From: Saccharina japonica
Lineage: Eukaryota; Sar; Phaeophyceae; Laminariales; Laminariaceae
Assembly (NCBI GenBank): GCA_008828725.1
Contig: MEHQ01003373.1
Location: 124,001 to 188,000 of the forward strand
Length of the DNA: 64,000 bases
Reading direction: 5' to 3'
This document shows positions 1-11,655 of this stretch, one piece after another; positions within the stretch are counted from its first letter, which is position 1; each line of letters starts with the position of its first letter. Position numbers and translations under genes: made by a program. A model generated the notes under the pieces. That model saw nothing but the letters and a program-made list of their open reading frames with translations. It ran no database searches and was not told where the DNA came from.

Positions 1-77
1 GTGGGTGTGTTGTGTGTTTTCTGTCCTGTTGTACTGCTGTAGTCGGAGTGAACAGTGAGTGCACGACAGGGGAAATC

Positions 78-166
78 ATGGGGGCCAAGAGTAGCGTGCC
101 TAACACGATGGACGACAAGGCGGCTGCCGGAGGAGGAGGAGTAGCTGGAGCTTCCACCAAGTCTCG
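78..166 (+). CDS. Lipase A exon 1 (leader, MGAKSS start)
   Basis: Encodes MGAKSSVPNT followed by a Gly/Ala-rich stretch and ends at a strong donor, CG|GTAAGT, in phase 2. Gly2 and Ser6 fit the N-myristoyltransferase pattern, which would tether the lipase to a membrane. A second in-frame Met at codon 11 would lose that signal. Confidence 0.65.
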
Positions 167-3100
167 GTAAGTTTTGCAGCGCGCGCGAGGTATAACTGCG
201 AGCGTGCTGTCATGGCGGGGCTTTCGGCCAAGCAAGTAATTCATTAGCAAGTACGTGTTCATCGTCAGTCACTGCTGTGTACAACAGTATTTCTCGAGCA
301 CTGATGGACGCAGCATAATGTTTTACACGTAAACAAGTTAGTTGCGGTAGGTATAGTATTGTTGTTCGTCGTACAGTAGTAGTATAACCTCACGATGCGC
401 CGATATATCGCTGCAATATTTTTGTTTTAGTTAGCTTGTTTATCTAGAGCCAAAACATTGAACAATAGTACGCGCTGACGGCCACTGCTGCTGTGTGTGG
501 CCCGAGCACTGATGGGCGCAGCAGGAGTTTTTTACACATAAACAAGTTGCAGCAGCAGCAACAGCAGTACTGCTGCTAGTTGTGGTTTGTTGTACGTAGT
601 ACCCTCACGGTGCGCCGATATATCGCTGCAAATCTGTTTGTCTTACTCGTCGTTAGCTTGTGTGTCTAGAGCGGAAACATTTGCCGACCGTGCACCAACC
701 CGTGTACGGCTGCTACTGCTACTACTACTGTACACCTTTCTTTGTAGCGGGTACGGCAGTGTACCGAACGCGAAACGCGTGCTTGCTCGATTGCCCCCCA
801 ATACGCATTATACGACTACAGTATGCACACCACGATCAAATGTGAAAATAATAATATCTCGGCGGTTTGCCTTCTCGCCCTGTGGCCCCAACAATTTTCG
901 CATAAAGTACAGCAGTGTTGTTACAATTTCTTTGATTTATCCGTCATAATTGCCTTCATGCAGTTATTACTGTAGTTATTAATAGTGGTGGTTCACGTAA
1001 AGCGGTGCACTAGAGTGCTTTTTTTACGGGGATGCCGCCAGTAAAATTCCAACCAGTAGTAGCCAAAATGTGTGTGGTACCTGTGGTACCCGACAATGCC
1101 GGCAAGTTGAGCGAGAGGTCGGTCAGTCTGTTGTGTGCACACTACTCGAGCACACTGCTCCTTTTCCGTTTTATTTTGTGCACAACAAAGTGAAAACGCC
1201 ATTCACTGTGAGTGGGCTCTCGTGTGATTATGTCCGGACCACCAGACGAACGAATTGCATGCCTTTAGGGCGTGCGTGCTTGAGTTGCCTTGTGTATACA
1301 TCACTGCAGTATCTCTGTATGGACTATTACCAATAGTACAGAAAGTACCACACGGTACGTACATAGGTAGAATTACACAGAAAAGCTTCTCGTACTCGTA
1401 CGACTGGTTCAGGTTTGATTTGCTCTCACCAGGCATGACTCTGTCCCAAAACATAAGGACATATTATATTGAATATGAATTTCCGAACGTTTATTATTTT
1501 GTATGAGTGCGTGGTACTGACTGTACACTGACGGACTCCCTGATTTACGATTTTCCTGTATTTTTCAGCGTGAATCTCGTGTCGCACTCCCTAGATAAAC
1601 ATAGATAATATAGATCGGCGTCTTACGCTGCTGGCTGGCGTGGTAGTGGGAGCTATGTTCCTGCAGTATATAATGTCGGCACGACCGCTGCATTTTGTAC
1701 AGACATGCTGATATACCGCTTGCACGTATATAAGTACTTCACCGGTATCAGCTACTATAATTGCCTGTATTTCGATTATTATAGTATCATCATCTTTGCC
1801 ATCCGGCAATGTGCAGCGCGAGCTTCAACGTTGATCACTCATAACATTCCCGAAAGAAGAAAACCACGGAACAAAGGAAACCTGTGCGCAAAGTCAATTT
1901 TCCTCTTATGTCTACTTCCCGCTAAGCTTTCAACTAATATCAACTATATGTATTTATCAACTACAGTTCTATACACAAAATATACCAGGTATATACGAAC
2001 CTGTTGTCATCAACAAGATGTAAACAACGAACGGTGGTTCGGTTGGCATATGCGGTTAAATGTTGCAGCTACGTCTCTCAAAACCATCACAACAAGTTGG
2101 CGGCCTTTTTTATCGGTAGACTATCGGTAAACGATTCGGCACATAAACCTCTCTGTAACGAATGATAACGTGTGCCAGGTAATTAGTTGTTGTAGACCAG
2201 TTAGTCAGCAGTGCTTTGTCGACGCTCAGAGGTTGACAGGACTTCCGTTGTTGCTATCTACTATTTCACGAGATGTGCGTATAATAGGTGTGTGTGTGAG
2301 AAGTTTGGCTGGATGCGACGAAGACGACGGATGATCCAACTTCAACATAAACTATCGCAAGGTGCACGAGTACGTAATTATTTAATTATTTTCACCAACC
2401 ATTTTTAGGATGGCAAAGCAACCTATTACTACTGTCTTGCTGCAATGAACGTACAAGTGTTGTCTATTATTAATACTACAGCACCCTCCTCTGTCGGCGT
2501 TGAACGTTTGCCGCATCCTCAGCGCTCTGAAGCCGTCTGAGCTCGAAGCCGGAGATGATTTTACGGCGGTGGTGCCGTCCTTCGACACAGGCGATTCCGT
2601 TCCCAAGGTGAGACGCTGTTCGTATACAGAGAGAGGGACAACATAATATCCAGTACTGTACAGTAGTATAGCAACACACATACGAACCTGTGAAGAAAGC
2701 AACACGATGCCATAGCCAGCGCAATAGTTCTCTCGCTGCAGCCGGCTCTTTTTTTCAAATCAGATTTACTGTACTACTGTATGGTATTGAAGGGGCGATG
2801 CGCAATCTCCCATCGAGCTACGAACAGCATATATTGACGGCTGACACCACAATAACATATCCGAAATATCCACCTGTAGTAGTTTCGGTTGTGTATGGAG
2901 AGAAGACGAGCATCACACCAATGGAGGCCTTCGTAACTGAGCCGCGTGCTCTCCGTCGAAAAACAGAGCAAACATATGATAGCAATGCTCGTTCGTGGTC
3001 TCAAAGGCTCACAGCTTCGATGCCTAAGCCCTATAGCTGGCTGGCGTGAGTCCATATGTCGCGAGACTACTGTATCCTGGACGATATGGTACCTGGTACA

Positions 3101-6100
3101 CAGTTAAACAGCCACAGTGAGCATGCGCCCCATTACTAATTGAAACCGAACACATCCCCACACATGCATGCCGTACGATTGCGCGACACTGCAGGTGGAG
3201 CTCAAGCCGGACCTGGAAACCAGTGAATTTTCATGCCAAAACGCTTTCTTCTTCGCGAAGATGAGCAACATCGCTTACTCCACGAAAGAGGAGGTTCGGA
3301 AGTTCATGCAGGGCGACGGAACCACCAAGGGGCTGGGCTTCGACCGCTTCTACTGGTTCGAGGTAAATGCAAAACCATCCATCGATAGCACATACATATC
3401 GATACAGTACAACTACGAGTACGTACTCATAGTAAGAAAATGGGCAATAATACAGGCAGGCTGAGATTTACAGGGGCATACGAAATTCGGGATTCGGTAT
3501 ATTGAAGTTAGTGTAGAACCCACCCATTCTCAACTAAGAACCCCCGCCTGGACCAAGTGTCTCTAGTACTTTAAAACTCTTCTGTCGTGTCCCCAATTAA
3601 CGTGCATTGCTCCCCCTGTGCTCCTTTGCTCCTTTGCGCCTGACAGAAGGCCAACAACCAAGAAGCGGAGACGAGCACGATTGGCGCCATGGGTAACGGC
3701 AGCGAGGACACCGAGGCCTTCGTTGCGGCCAACGACTCCATGATCTTGGTCGTCTTCCGCGGTACCTCCGAGGGAGCCGACTGGGTAACCAACCTCAAAT
3801 TGATGACAAGGAGGGTCCCGGCGGAGTGGGGGCTAGCTGGGGAAGGCTGCGACGTGCACGAGGCGAGTATTCAATATGCTGGCAGAACATAAGTATGTTA
3901 CTAGTTGCGCATTTTCGAGCGACATGTACTCGTCACTCGCCCGGTGGACGCGAACGCAGCGAGTACTACTGTACCTGGTAATTGCATTCGCTGGATGGCT
4001 TGAACGATCAATATACATTCAGGAATGGTTGATGAATTTGATACGTATATGTGAATGGTATGGTTGAAATAAGAGCTGCACATTGTCAGATGGAAAAATT
4101 AATAGTAATAATATACCCTGATATACCCGTAAGTATTTGAAGGGGGCGTGAAACACGCAATTCATCATTGATTTCATATACTGTATGAGGCGCCAGCAGT
4201 ACCCACTACCTGGTACCAAGTACATGTTGAAAAAACAAAACAATTCACATGAAGTTGAATAAATAATGAATCAACTGCACCCACCGGCACCCTGTACTGT
4301 ATACCTGGTATGCACTGTATTGTGTGTATAATACCACATTTATTTCGACTGACCACTGCCCAACATCCTTTTCCATTCCGGTGATCGCGCCTGTGAAATT
4401 CATACACCGACTGGTGTCGCAGGGCTTCGACGACGGCGTGAACACGGTGTGGGACGGCGCGAAAGGCATGCACCAGACAATCAAAACGCTCTACGAGGAG
4501 GAGGGGAAGAACCGGAAGCTTTACATCACGGGACACTCGCTCGGAGGCGCCCTTGCCACCATCGCTGCGGCCCGACTGGCCTTCGTCGACAACTTGAACA
4601 TCGCCGGAATGTACACCATCGGCAGCCCAAGGTAGTTACGATATATATCGACTGTGCACGGGTCCCTAGGATAGACGCCCGAGAGCTGCACTGCTATCTT
4701 GCCCACGGCTGTCACCCCATGCCAGATTGATTTGCCGATGAGGTCGCCACAAGGTTCACAGCAGTGTGTGGGATGTCGCGCCATGCTACTGACTCTTCCT
4801 CGGCGCTGGTTGCACCTACCTGCATGTCAAGCCTCCTCCACTCCACCCCTTGTGTCGTCTGTCGCTCCTTTACAACCTCTTTTAGCCTCACCGATGTGAG
4901 TATGCTTCACAGCTATAACCCACCACACACTACAGAAGTCCACACATCATAAGTTCTGATCATCACAAATTCTTTTTCCGTTTTGAATGCGCCTGTGCAG
5001 GGTGCTCGACGGAGCTCTCGCCAAACACTTCGACAGCAGGCTGAACCACGGCACTCTTCTCAAGGACAAGTACTTCCGGTGCAGGAACAACAACGACATC
5101 GTCCCGCGCGTCGTTCCTCCTCCCTACTGCCACGTCGGCACCGAGATCTACCTCGACAGATTGTGAGTAGAAACACGTGCATTAGGTACTATCTCAGCGT
5201 CTCCTGGGTTAGCGCTTCCGTCCGCCCTGACCGAAAACAAAGCATTTCCGTTTCATGCTCTGCTATTGTGTATACGTATGTCTCCCGCAGCGGCGCAATA
5301 TAGATTGACAGTGCTTGGGATCATGAAACCGCCTGAGCCCACAACGCCCATGTCTTGCCTTGGTATATGTCTTCCGCGGCGCTGCACTACGGATTGCCAA
5401 CGGTTGGTATACCACAAAAACGTCTGACCGAAAACTCTGCGTTTCCCGTTTAGTGCCTTGCTTTGCTATGTGATGTCTTCCGCTGCGGCGCAATAGGGGT
5501 CCACGACAGTATTTGATTCCATAAAACCGCCGGAGTTCACAACGCTCGTGTCTTGTCTTGGTATATGTCTCCCGCAGCGCTGCACTACGCATTGCCAACA
5601 GTTGGTGTACCACAAAAACGTCTGACCGAAAAACAACCATTTCTGTTTCGTGCCTTGCTATGTTATGTCTTGCGCAGCGGCGCAATAGGGATCACGAACA
5701 TTTCGGACCGCATCCTCGGGCGACTGAGCGAGTACCTTAGGATGTCCTTCATCGACGGCATCAACGACCACTCCTCGTCCGAATACATCAGACTCTTCAA
5801 GCAGCTGGTAATCAACTCCAAGGTGTCGCTTCTGGACAAGGCCAAGAGCGTCGTCAAAGATGCTGCAGAAAAGGTGACTTTGATTATTTCGAGCAACGTT
5901 TAGGGTCAAAAGGCGCACCTCTTGACGATATTGGGCGTTGGCATTGTGAACGCCATTATTGTATTATGCAAACCCGACAGAGAAGCGGCCGAAGGAGTGA
6001 AAGTGGTATTTACTCGGTGATACGAGCACCGTTTTTATCGTGACTGTTGTAGTACTTACCCGCTCAGCGTGTGCAGCGTATACCGTGTATTAACCAGACA

Positions 6101-6274
6101 TACGCACCCCCTCCCTCTGTTTGTGCACACATATGCCGTTGGTACGAAATCCAGGTGACGCCTTTCAAGAGCAAGAAGGCGAAGATGCAACAAGAGGAGA
6201 TCGAGGAGGCGAAGAAGACAGCCTTACAAGCTTCGAAGGAAGCATTTCACCCCAAGGGCTTTACTCAACACTGA
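78..6274 (+). CDS. Lipase A: class 3 lipase, eight exons, 414 aa
   Basis: Class 3 (fungal-type) triacylglycerol lipase of the alpha/beta-hydrolase fold, expected to hydrolyse ester bonds of acylglycerols or glycerolipids. Exons: 78-166, 2523-2607, 3195-3362, 3647-3862, 4423-4631, 5001-5162, 5678-5873, 6155-6274; together 1245 nt, one open frame ending in TGA. Residues 1-58 are a Gly/Ala-rich leader; 149-154 hold the FRGT strand next to the oxyanion region; Ser225 lies in GHSLGGA; Asp288 in NNDIVPR; His341 in NDHSSSEY, 53 residues after the Asp as in Rhizomucor-type lipases. The C-terminal 40 residues are Lys/Glu-rich and probably helical. The start was chosen because the first exon opens with MGAKSS, a myristoylation-like end, and its phase-2 donor fits the next acceptor. 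No signal peptide is seen. Intron 4 uses a GC donor. Exact substrate and location are not shown by sequence. Confidence 0.85.
296..680 (+). repeat. About 208-bp tandem duplication in lipase A intron 1
   Basis: Two diverged copies start near 296 and 504. Both hold GAGCACTGATGG, AAACAAGTT, then TGCGCCGATATATCGCTGC and a GTTAGCTTG/TCTAGAGC end. Intron 1 (167-2522) otherwise shows no recognisable element. Confidence 0.75.
2523..2607 (+). CDS. Lipase A exon 2
   Basis: 85 nt, one nucleotide completing the split Arg codon plus 28 codons. It ends VPSFDTGDSVPK before GTGAGA. Chosen because lipase B has an 85-nt exon of the same phase ending VPTFDVDDEDVPE. The upstream acceptor at 2480 would run into a stop. 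Confidence 0.7.
3195..3362 (+). CDS. Lipase A exon 3
   Basis: 168 nt, phase 0 at both ends, running from VELKPDL to FYWFE. The same length and boundaries occur in lipases B and C. It encodes the N-terminal helix region with the conserved FAKMS and GFDRFYWFE. Confidence 0.88.
3647..3862 (+). CDS. Lipase A exon 4, FRGT strand, GC donor
   Basis: 216 nt, phase 0. Contains DTEAFVAANDSMILVVFRGT and ends CDVHE. The paralogues splice after the same position; here the intron begins GCGAGT, not GT, so this is a probable GC-AG intron. Confidence 0.85.
4423..4631 (+). CDS. Lipase A exon 5, nucleophile elbow
   Basis: 209 nt, phase 0 in and phase 2 out. Encodes GFDDGVNTVW through the nucleophile motif GHSLGGALA (Ser225) to GMYTIGSP; the final Arg codon is split over the intron. 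Confidence 0.92.
5001..5162 (+). CDS. Lipase A exon 6, catalytic Asp
   Basis: 162 nt, identical in length in all three paralogues. Carries NNNDIVPR with the catalytic Asp288, and YCHVGTEIYLD, the conserved strand that follows it in class 3 lipases. Confidence 0.9.
5225..5700 (+). repeat. 197-bp tandem repeat spanning the exon 7 acceptor of lipase A
   Basis: TGACCGAAAA recurs at 5228, 5425 and 5622, and each unit runs into GCGGCGCAATA, the beginning of exon 7. The first unit keeps a CCCGCAG acceptor at 5290 followed by an in-frame TAG. The second has lost the AG. The third is the functional one. Confidence 0.8.
5678..5873 (+). CDS. Lipase A exon 7, catalytic His
   Basis: 196 nt, one nucleotide plus 65 codons. 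Encodes ILGRLSEYLR and INDHSSSEYIRLF with the probable catalytic His341. Its acceptor lies in the last copy of a 197-bp intronic tandem repeat. Confidence 0.88.
6155..6274 (+). CDS. Lipase A exon 8, charged C-terminus
   Basis: 120 nt, phase 0, starting VTPFKSKK and ending FTQH before TGA. Lys/Glu-rich and helical in appearance; the last exons of B and C are alike in character but poorly conserved. Confidence 0.75.
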   Translation: MTPFKSKKAKMQQEEIEEAKKTALQASKEAFHPKGFTQH

Positions 6275-8420
6275 ATGTAACAGTATACGGAGCTGTGACC
6301 GAACGCTCATTCAGCGAGATTGACAGTCATTGGTCGTGTTTTATTGCGTCGTTGGGTTGTGCATCCTCGCGTAGAAAAAGGCCCGCGATACTGTGAACAT
6401 ACAGGACACACCGTTCGTCAGTGACCAGTAGTTGCGGAGATATGTATTATCAGTGCACCTAAGATGTTATATATGTGTTGAAAGTTCTGGTTGCGGAAGG
6501 GCTCAGGACGAAGTCAACGTTTGTGTTTATTGGCACTGATCGCGCCAGTCAAACTACAGGCATTTACTATTTTTGTAAATACGGCTCCGAGAGCTTGTGG
6601 GGCTATTACTGTACTCGGCACTGGGTTCCACTCCCAGCGTCATTGCTGGCATGGGTAGTCACTAAACAGGCACACCATGGCCATGAAGGTGCGTAGTACC
6701 GATATGTATCTGTTGTGTGCGTTTTCCCGTCGATTGTTTAATTTTCCCGCCCCTTTGTGGGGTTACGGGACTTTTGTTGTTTTGGTCGGCAGAGTATCCA
6801 TACACCAGGTGAAGGTGTAGTAGACAATATTTGGGAGACCCTGATTGGCCTGTAGGTTTAAGACGCAGAGGCAAGCAGCTCGCAGCGTCCGAGGGAGGTT
6901 CTACAATCTGTCGATCAACTCTCAGATACATACGAACCAGGTCTCTCCGCGTTTATGTCTCAGTTCCAGAGTCTTGTCGGGTATTGCACAGTAAAATATA
7001 CGTGTGTGTTAGCTGCCACGGCATCACACTGAGGATCCACGCTTTCGTTTATCTTAAGGCTGTAAATATAGGAACACTTCGTAGGTATTGCGGGGCGAAG
7101 AGTTCGAACAAATACCGAGCTGTACCCCGCTAAGGAACCTGGAGGAAGGAGGGGGGGTGCCGGGGGCTCACGATGGCTGCTTGCATCCTCTCTAGCGGGG
7201 TATAGGGTGTGCTACATGTGGCCGTGTAGAATATTGTTTTTGGAATGGTTTGGGCGCTGCTCCAAGAGTTGGAAACGTTTGTGTATATTTAGGGTACGAT
7301 TGTAAACTAACAATTTCCGCCGTGCTACAAAACCTCTCTGAGAGAGGTGAAGGGTGGGGGGCAGGCCTGTACCGATACCCTTTGCCTCCAACGAGGTCAA
7401 TAAAGACAAACGTAGTGTAGGTCTGCTTTCTTCCATGACCCAAGGCGTGTCCTGCCCCCCTCTCAACTTTATCGCGCCTAACGTGAGATATGACACACCG
7501 GGTATAGACATCTTGGTGAATAGCGTGGTGGTTAGGCTTTCCGGCCGTGATAGGGGGGCATGGAACGCTGCGAGTCTGTGCCTAGTCAAGGGACGGTTGC
7601 TGTATCAATAGTAATAACAGAGTTTTAAAACGCGAACCATTTTATATCACACAACGGGAGGGGGGATATCTTGGCTAGGCACAAGGTTGCCCGCCTCGAC
7701 AAGCGATTGCATGACACGCCGCAGAAATATCGGCAGGCATGGCGTGGGTTGATTTATTCAGCGATGGGCGACTTCGAGGGTGCTTTAGCCTAAGTCGTAT
7801 AAGTCGGAGCCGAAAACTCGTAAGATGAAGAGCAACACAACTGTATATATTTGTGGGTTCACGTGGGCACATACTGCGTTTATTGTATGCACGAGTAGTC
7901 CATTTGGGCGGAATATAGGCGCAAAACTCAATTTGACGGACGGGGTGTTCCTGAACCAACCCCCTATCACTCTTCATGGTGAAAAGGAACTGGGCTCTAG
8001 TATCTCGCCGTGTGGGCTTAAACTCGGACCTCGACTTACGCGGCGAACGGATAAACGCAGACACCCGCCGTTTCTTTTGGGGTGTGATGCTCTCCTCTAA
8101 TACTCTCCGCCTCGGATCTTGCAGGGAGCCCTTCCGACACCATGAACTTCGAGCGAACGGGAGGACGCGCGTAGTTTTGTGCATTGCATAAACGCGGAAA
8201 TGCCCTCCTTTCCTTTCTACTGTATAGTCGAGATTGTTTACTCAACGTCCCGATCATACGCGTCAAACGCTGGTGTTTCTTTCTTGCCCCCAACATTGTT
8301 CGAAGCACGAATTTCCCCCGCTACATGCATGCGACCAAGAGCAACCGTCTTCTCTAATCTTTGATTTCACCACCGCACTGTCGGCCCCCTTGACATCCAT
8401 CACATCCATGCAGTAGACGC
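6275..8420. other. Intergenic, no gene recognised
   Basis: Region downstream of lipase A. Several overlapping frames of 80-170 codons on both strands have no motif, no splice pattern and no resemblance to a family I know. A short inverted pair, TACCCCGCTA near 7124 and TAGCGGGGTA near 7193, could bound a tiny element. Confidence 0.5.
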
Positions 8421-8730
8421 GTGCTGCGATAGAGGTAGCACCTTTTGTCATGAATCGTTTTCTGGATGGTCGGGCTCCTTAGGGCCCATATTAACGAGTA
8501 TAAAATAAATTCAACTTGGAAAAAATAAAATTCGCTTTTCATTGGTCAACACACGCACCAGCACCCCCCAATATCCTAATCTTTGGTGCTGGTGCGCGTG
8601 TTGACCAATGAAAAGCGGATTTGAATTTTATTTTTTCCAAATTGGTTTTTTGTTTTCTTCGTTAAAACGGGCCCTTACCTTAACCCAACATCGTCGGAAT
8701 TTCATAATTGTGTTGCAATATTTGGCATTT
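8421..8730 (+). mobile_element. MITE family 1, copy 1 (interrupted, 3' end missing)
   Basis: Begins GTGCTGCGATAGAGGTAGCAC and continues GTTTTCTGGATGGTCGGGCTCCTTA, is split by a nested element, then resumes at CCTTAACCCAACATCGTCGG. The same order of blocks occurs in the other copies at 9431, 11366, 14902, 15237 and 57089. Confidence 0.7.
8482..8674. mobile_element. Nested Harbinger/Tourist-like MITE, 193 bp, TTA target duplication
   Basis: Starts GGGCCCATATTAACGA and ends TCGTTAAAACGGGCCC, with TTA on both sides (8479-8481 and 8675-8677). The interior is almost a perfect hairpin: CATTGGTCAACACACGCACC on one side and its complement on the other. GGGCCC ends and TTA duplication are typical of PIF/Harbinger-derived MITEs. 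No coding capacity. Confidence 0.8.
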
Positions 8731-9430
8731 TACACCTACCCGCGAGCCTTGCATACCCCACGCGCACAAACGCAATACGTAAGCATATTCTCTGGCCCGA
8801 CCAACGCTGGCAGTACCTATACATGTACGGGCGGCAATCGAGCCTCGACGTGCAAGAGGCCTCAGACATATCGCGATATCCTCGGCCTTCGGCAATAACT
8901 CTTTACGCATCTCACATGGTAAAGTGGTTCTACGATATCTGCGGCTCACATATACCCGTACCCTTGGCGCGGAGTTCTTGACGTGTTTCGTCACGCGTAT
9001 CCACCACCCCCCTCCCCGGTCTTCTATTCCATCTTCGACCAGGCTGGTGGCTCGTTTCGGATTTGCACTACGTCCCGCACGTGCTACGCTGCGATGAGGT
9101 CACATACACCTCGCAGATTCTGAGCCACTGCTTCTTCAGCTCAGCGCTGGCTGTAGGCACGCGGGTTCGAAGGCAAGGCGAGGTTACCCGAACCCTCGCA
9201 TGTTCTGAGCCGCTGTCCCAGCTCGGCGCTGGCTGCAGGCACGCGGGTTCGAGGGTAAGGCGAGGTCACATGAACACTCGCAGACTCTAAGCCGCTTCCC
9301 CAACTCAGCGCTGGCTGCATGTAAGCTTGCCGGTGCGACGACAAGGTGTATTGAAACGCCCCCCTCCTCCGCTGATAGTTCACGAACAATTCTGGGAAAA
9401 ACGAAGGACATCTTTAACCCGTTTAGAGCC

Positions 9431-9790
9431 GTGCTGCGATAGAGGTAGCACATTTTGGCTGATTTTGTTTCTGAATGCCCTAGTAAAGGCTATTAAAGCC
9501 TCCTTAACCCCAAATCATCGGAATTTCGTTCTTGCGTTGCACTTTTTGTGTTTTTTTTTGCGTTTTTTTTTTTTGTGTTTTTTTTTGTTTTCCATCATTA
9601 TCTTCGCACTTCCGTCTGCACTGCTGTTTTTCGTTTTCTACGTAAGGCCGCGGGATTGTTCATCTGGTACACATATCATAGCACTTTTTGTTTTCCTCCA
9701 AAAACAATTTTGGGGTGAGATATCGAGCTCCTCAAGTGACCACCTTCAGAAAAATCACGGTGCACCTGCATGCAGGCTCCCGTAGCATGC
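9431..9790 (+). mobile_element. MITE family 1, copy 2 (full-length)
   Basis: Begins GTGCTGCGATAGAGGTAGCAC and ends in GTGCACCTGCATGCAGG and CCGTAGCATGC. Interior blocks: TTTCTGAATG, CTCCTTAACCCCAAATCATCGG, CCTCCAAAA, TTTTGGGGTGAGATA, GAGCTCCTCAAGTGACCACC. A T-rich tract with a SINE-tail-like stretch lies near 9545-9625. No protein is encoded. Confidence 0.75.
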
Positions 9791-11365
9791 GTCTTTAGGC
9801 ATGCGGCTTATTAGGACTGTACTTCCGTTGTGGGGGGAAAACATTGCACTTGGAATTAGAGTCAGATTTAGGTACATGTATGTACAGTGCACTAGTAAAA
9901 GGGCGGGTACACCGAATTATTTCAATACTCTTAACTCCTTCGTGCGGTGTGGGTAGCCAGGCGTTCATCTTCGCTAGGGGTTGCCCCCGCCATTTTCTCG
10001 GCAGGCAGTTCGGCGGCGTTCTACTCTCCGCAGCCATTTGCGTTTTTGTTCACAGGGTGGTATGCATGCTGAATGTATGTGACAAACGTGGCATTGTTAT
10101 TAGGAGGTTCCGCTTCGCGCCACCCGACTATTGATAGCGGAGGAGCAGACGGGCCCAACAACTAGGAGCTGCTGAGAGCCTGCGAACAACTTGGCCTTGA
10201 CTCCTCACCGTGCCCTGGAAGTGGCCACACCGGAAACAAATCCGTTATTTCGACGCTACCATCCAAAGCCAAGAATGTCCGCCTCAAAAGCGGTTTTTAG
10301 TTGGATGCAGGTCACCCTTCATGCGACTCGGCGAATACCTCACCGCGCTTTGCGCTTGTTGCTAGCGATGTCTGCCCGGTCGATGAAAATCCGACCTGCT
10401 CCACGCCGGCATTGTAGGAATGCGAGGGTCTATGGCCACACGGCCATGCATGATAACGAGTATACCCCTCAGGCATGCACCTACCGAATCTTGGGTAGAC
10501 ATAGAGATACTCAGGTGAGCTGATAGCTGGTTTCCCCAGGCAGTCGCCAACATTGCCTCACATAAAAACAACGGCCCGTGGCGGGCCCGTCTCTACGAGT
10601 TCATCTCCACATGCGTCGGAATGGTATGTGCCTAGACGCCTAAGGTTTGGTAAACGACGTACACGTACCTGGTATGCCTTGCAGCCATGAACCATGAATT
10701 GATATTGATAGCAACATGTCCCATTCACTGATTGTGATGCTGGGCACGGACATGCAGCAAGGAAGAAAAACATAATGGAGCACTCTAGTGCTGGGGTGGC
10801 CAGGTTCACGAGGCCCGTAGCATCAGGCCATGGAAGCGGGGTCGGGCGGAGAAGTAGACCAAATATTCAAACGTAGAAGAAAAAATATATTATCCAGTTA
10901 TCGTTGTATATCTATTGTTCGAGTTATGGGCGTGTGTATCCCGTCGGAATTCATCCAGAACTAAACATACCGTCGCAGGCATGTTTCCACCGGCGTGATA
11001 TACTGAGACCATACCACGTCAACATCTTCATCCAATAGAATGCTCCCATTTCCAATACGAAACTCTTCTATACTACTCGTATGTGAATCATATATCCGTA
11101 CAGTAGTATACATGAACATACTGCTTATCAGGCAGACTGCAAGTACTCGATCTCTCAAAACTTAGCCTTCAACCAAATACAGAACATTTCCTGTGCCCTC
11201 GGGTACGCTCGTCGCTTACTTTGGCAGAGTACCAGTATACTGGCAGAGAACGCATGCTGCGGTAGAGAGGTGAAGATAAACCGAAAGAGCAACGCGACCA
11301 ACAATACTACGCGGCTTAGGTACACAACCAAAAATGTTTGGAAGGAGAAAAACACATTCCAGACC
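9791..11365. other. Intergenic, no gene recognised
   Basis: Nothing convincing seen. Scattered short frames lack motifs and splice sites. A degenerate piece near 11248-11330 resembles the reverse of MITE family 1. Confidence 0.5.
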
Positions 11366-11655
11366 CGTGCTGCGATTGGGGATAGTAGCACTTTTTGCCT
11401 TCCGAGGCAATTATTTTCTGAATGACCTATTAAAGGCTCCTTAACCCAACATGGTCGGAATGCCATTTTCAGTTTTAGCAAATATCATTTTCGGTATACC
11501 TTAAGCCACGGGATTGATAAGCGGTTTGAGATATTATTTTTTCTTAAAATCAGTTTTGGGGTGAGATAATAGGGATCTTATACTACAATCAAGTGATTAC
11601 CAGACCCTCACAAAAATATCGGAGCACCTACATATATATACCTTAAGGTAGCATG
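11366..11655 (+). mobile_element. MITE family 1, copy 3
   Basis: GTGCTGCGATTGGGGATAGTAGCAC start, then TTTCTGAATGACCTATTAAAGG, CTCCTTAACCCAACATGGTCGG, TTTTGGGGTGAGATAATAGG and a 3' end GGAGCACCTACATATATA. More diverged than copy 2. Confidence 0.65.

Noticed and set aside
7675-8184. 169-codon minus-strand ORF
   Set aside because: Arg/Ser-rich, no domain, and overlapping frames of similar size on the other strand.
9327-9785. 152-codon plus-strand ORF
   Set aside because: Lies almost wholly in MITE family 1 copy 2 and a poly-T stretch coding Phe runs.
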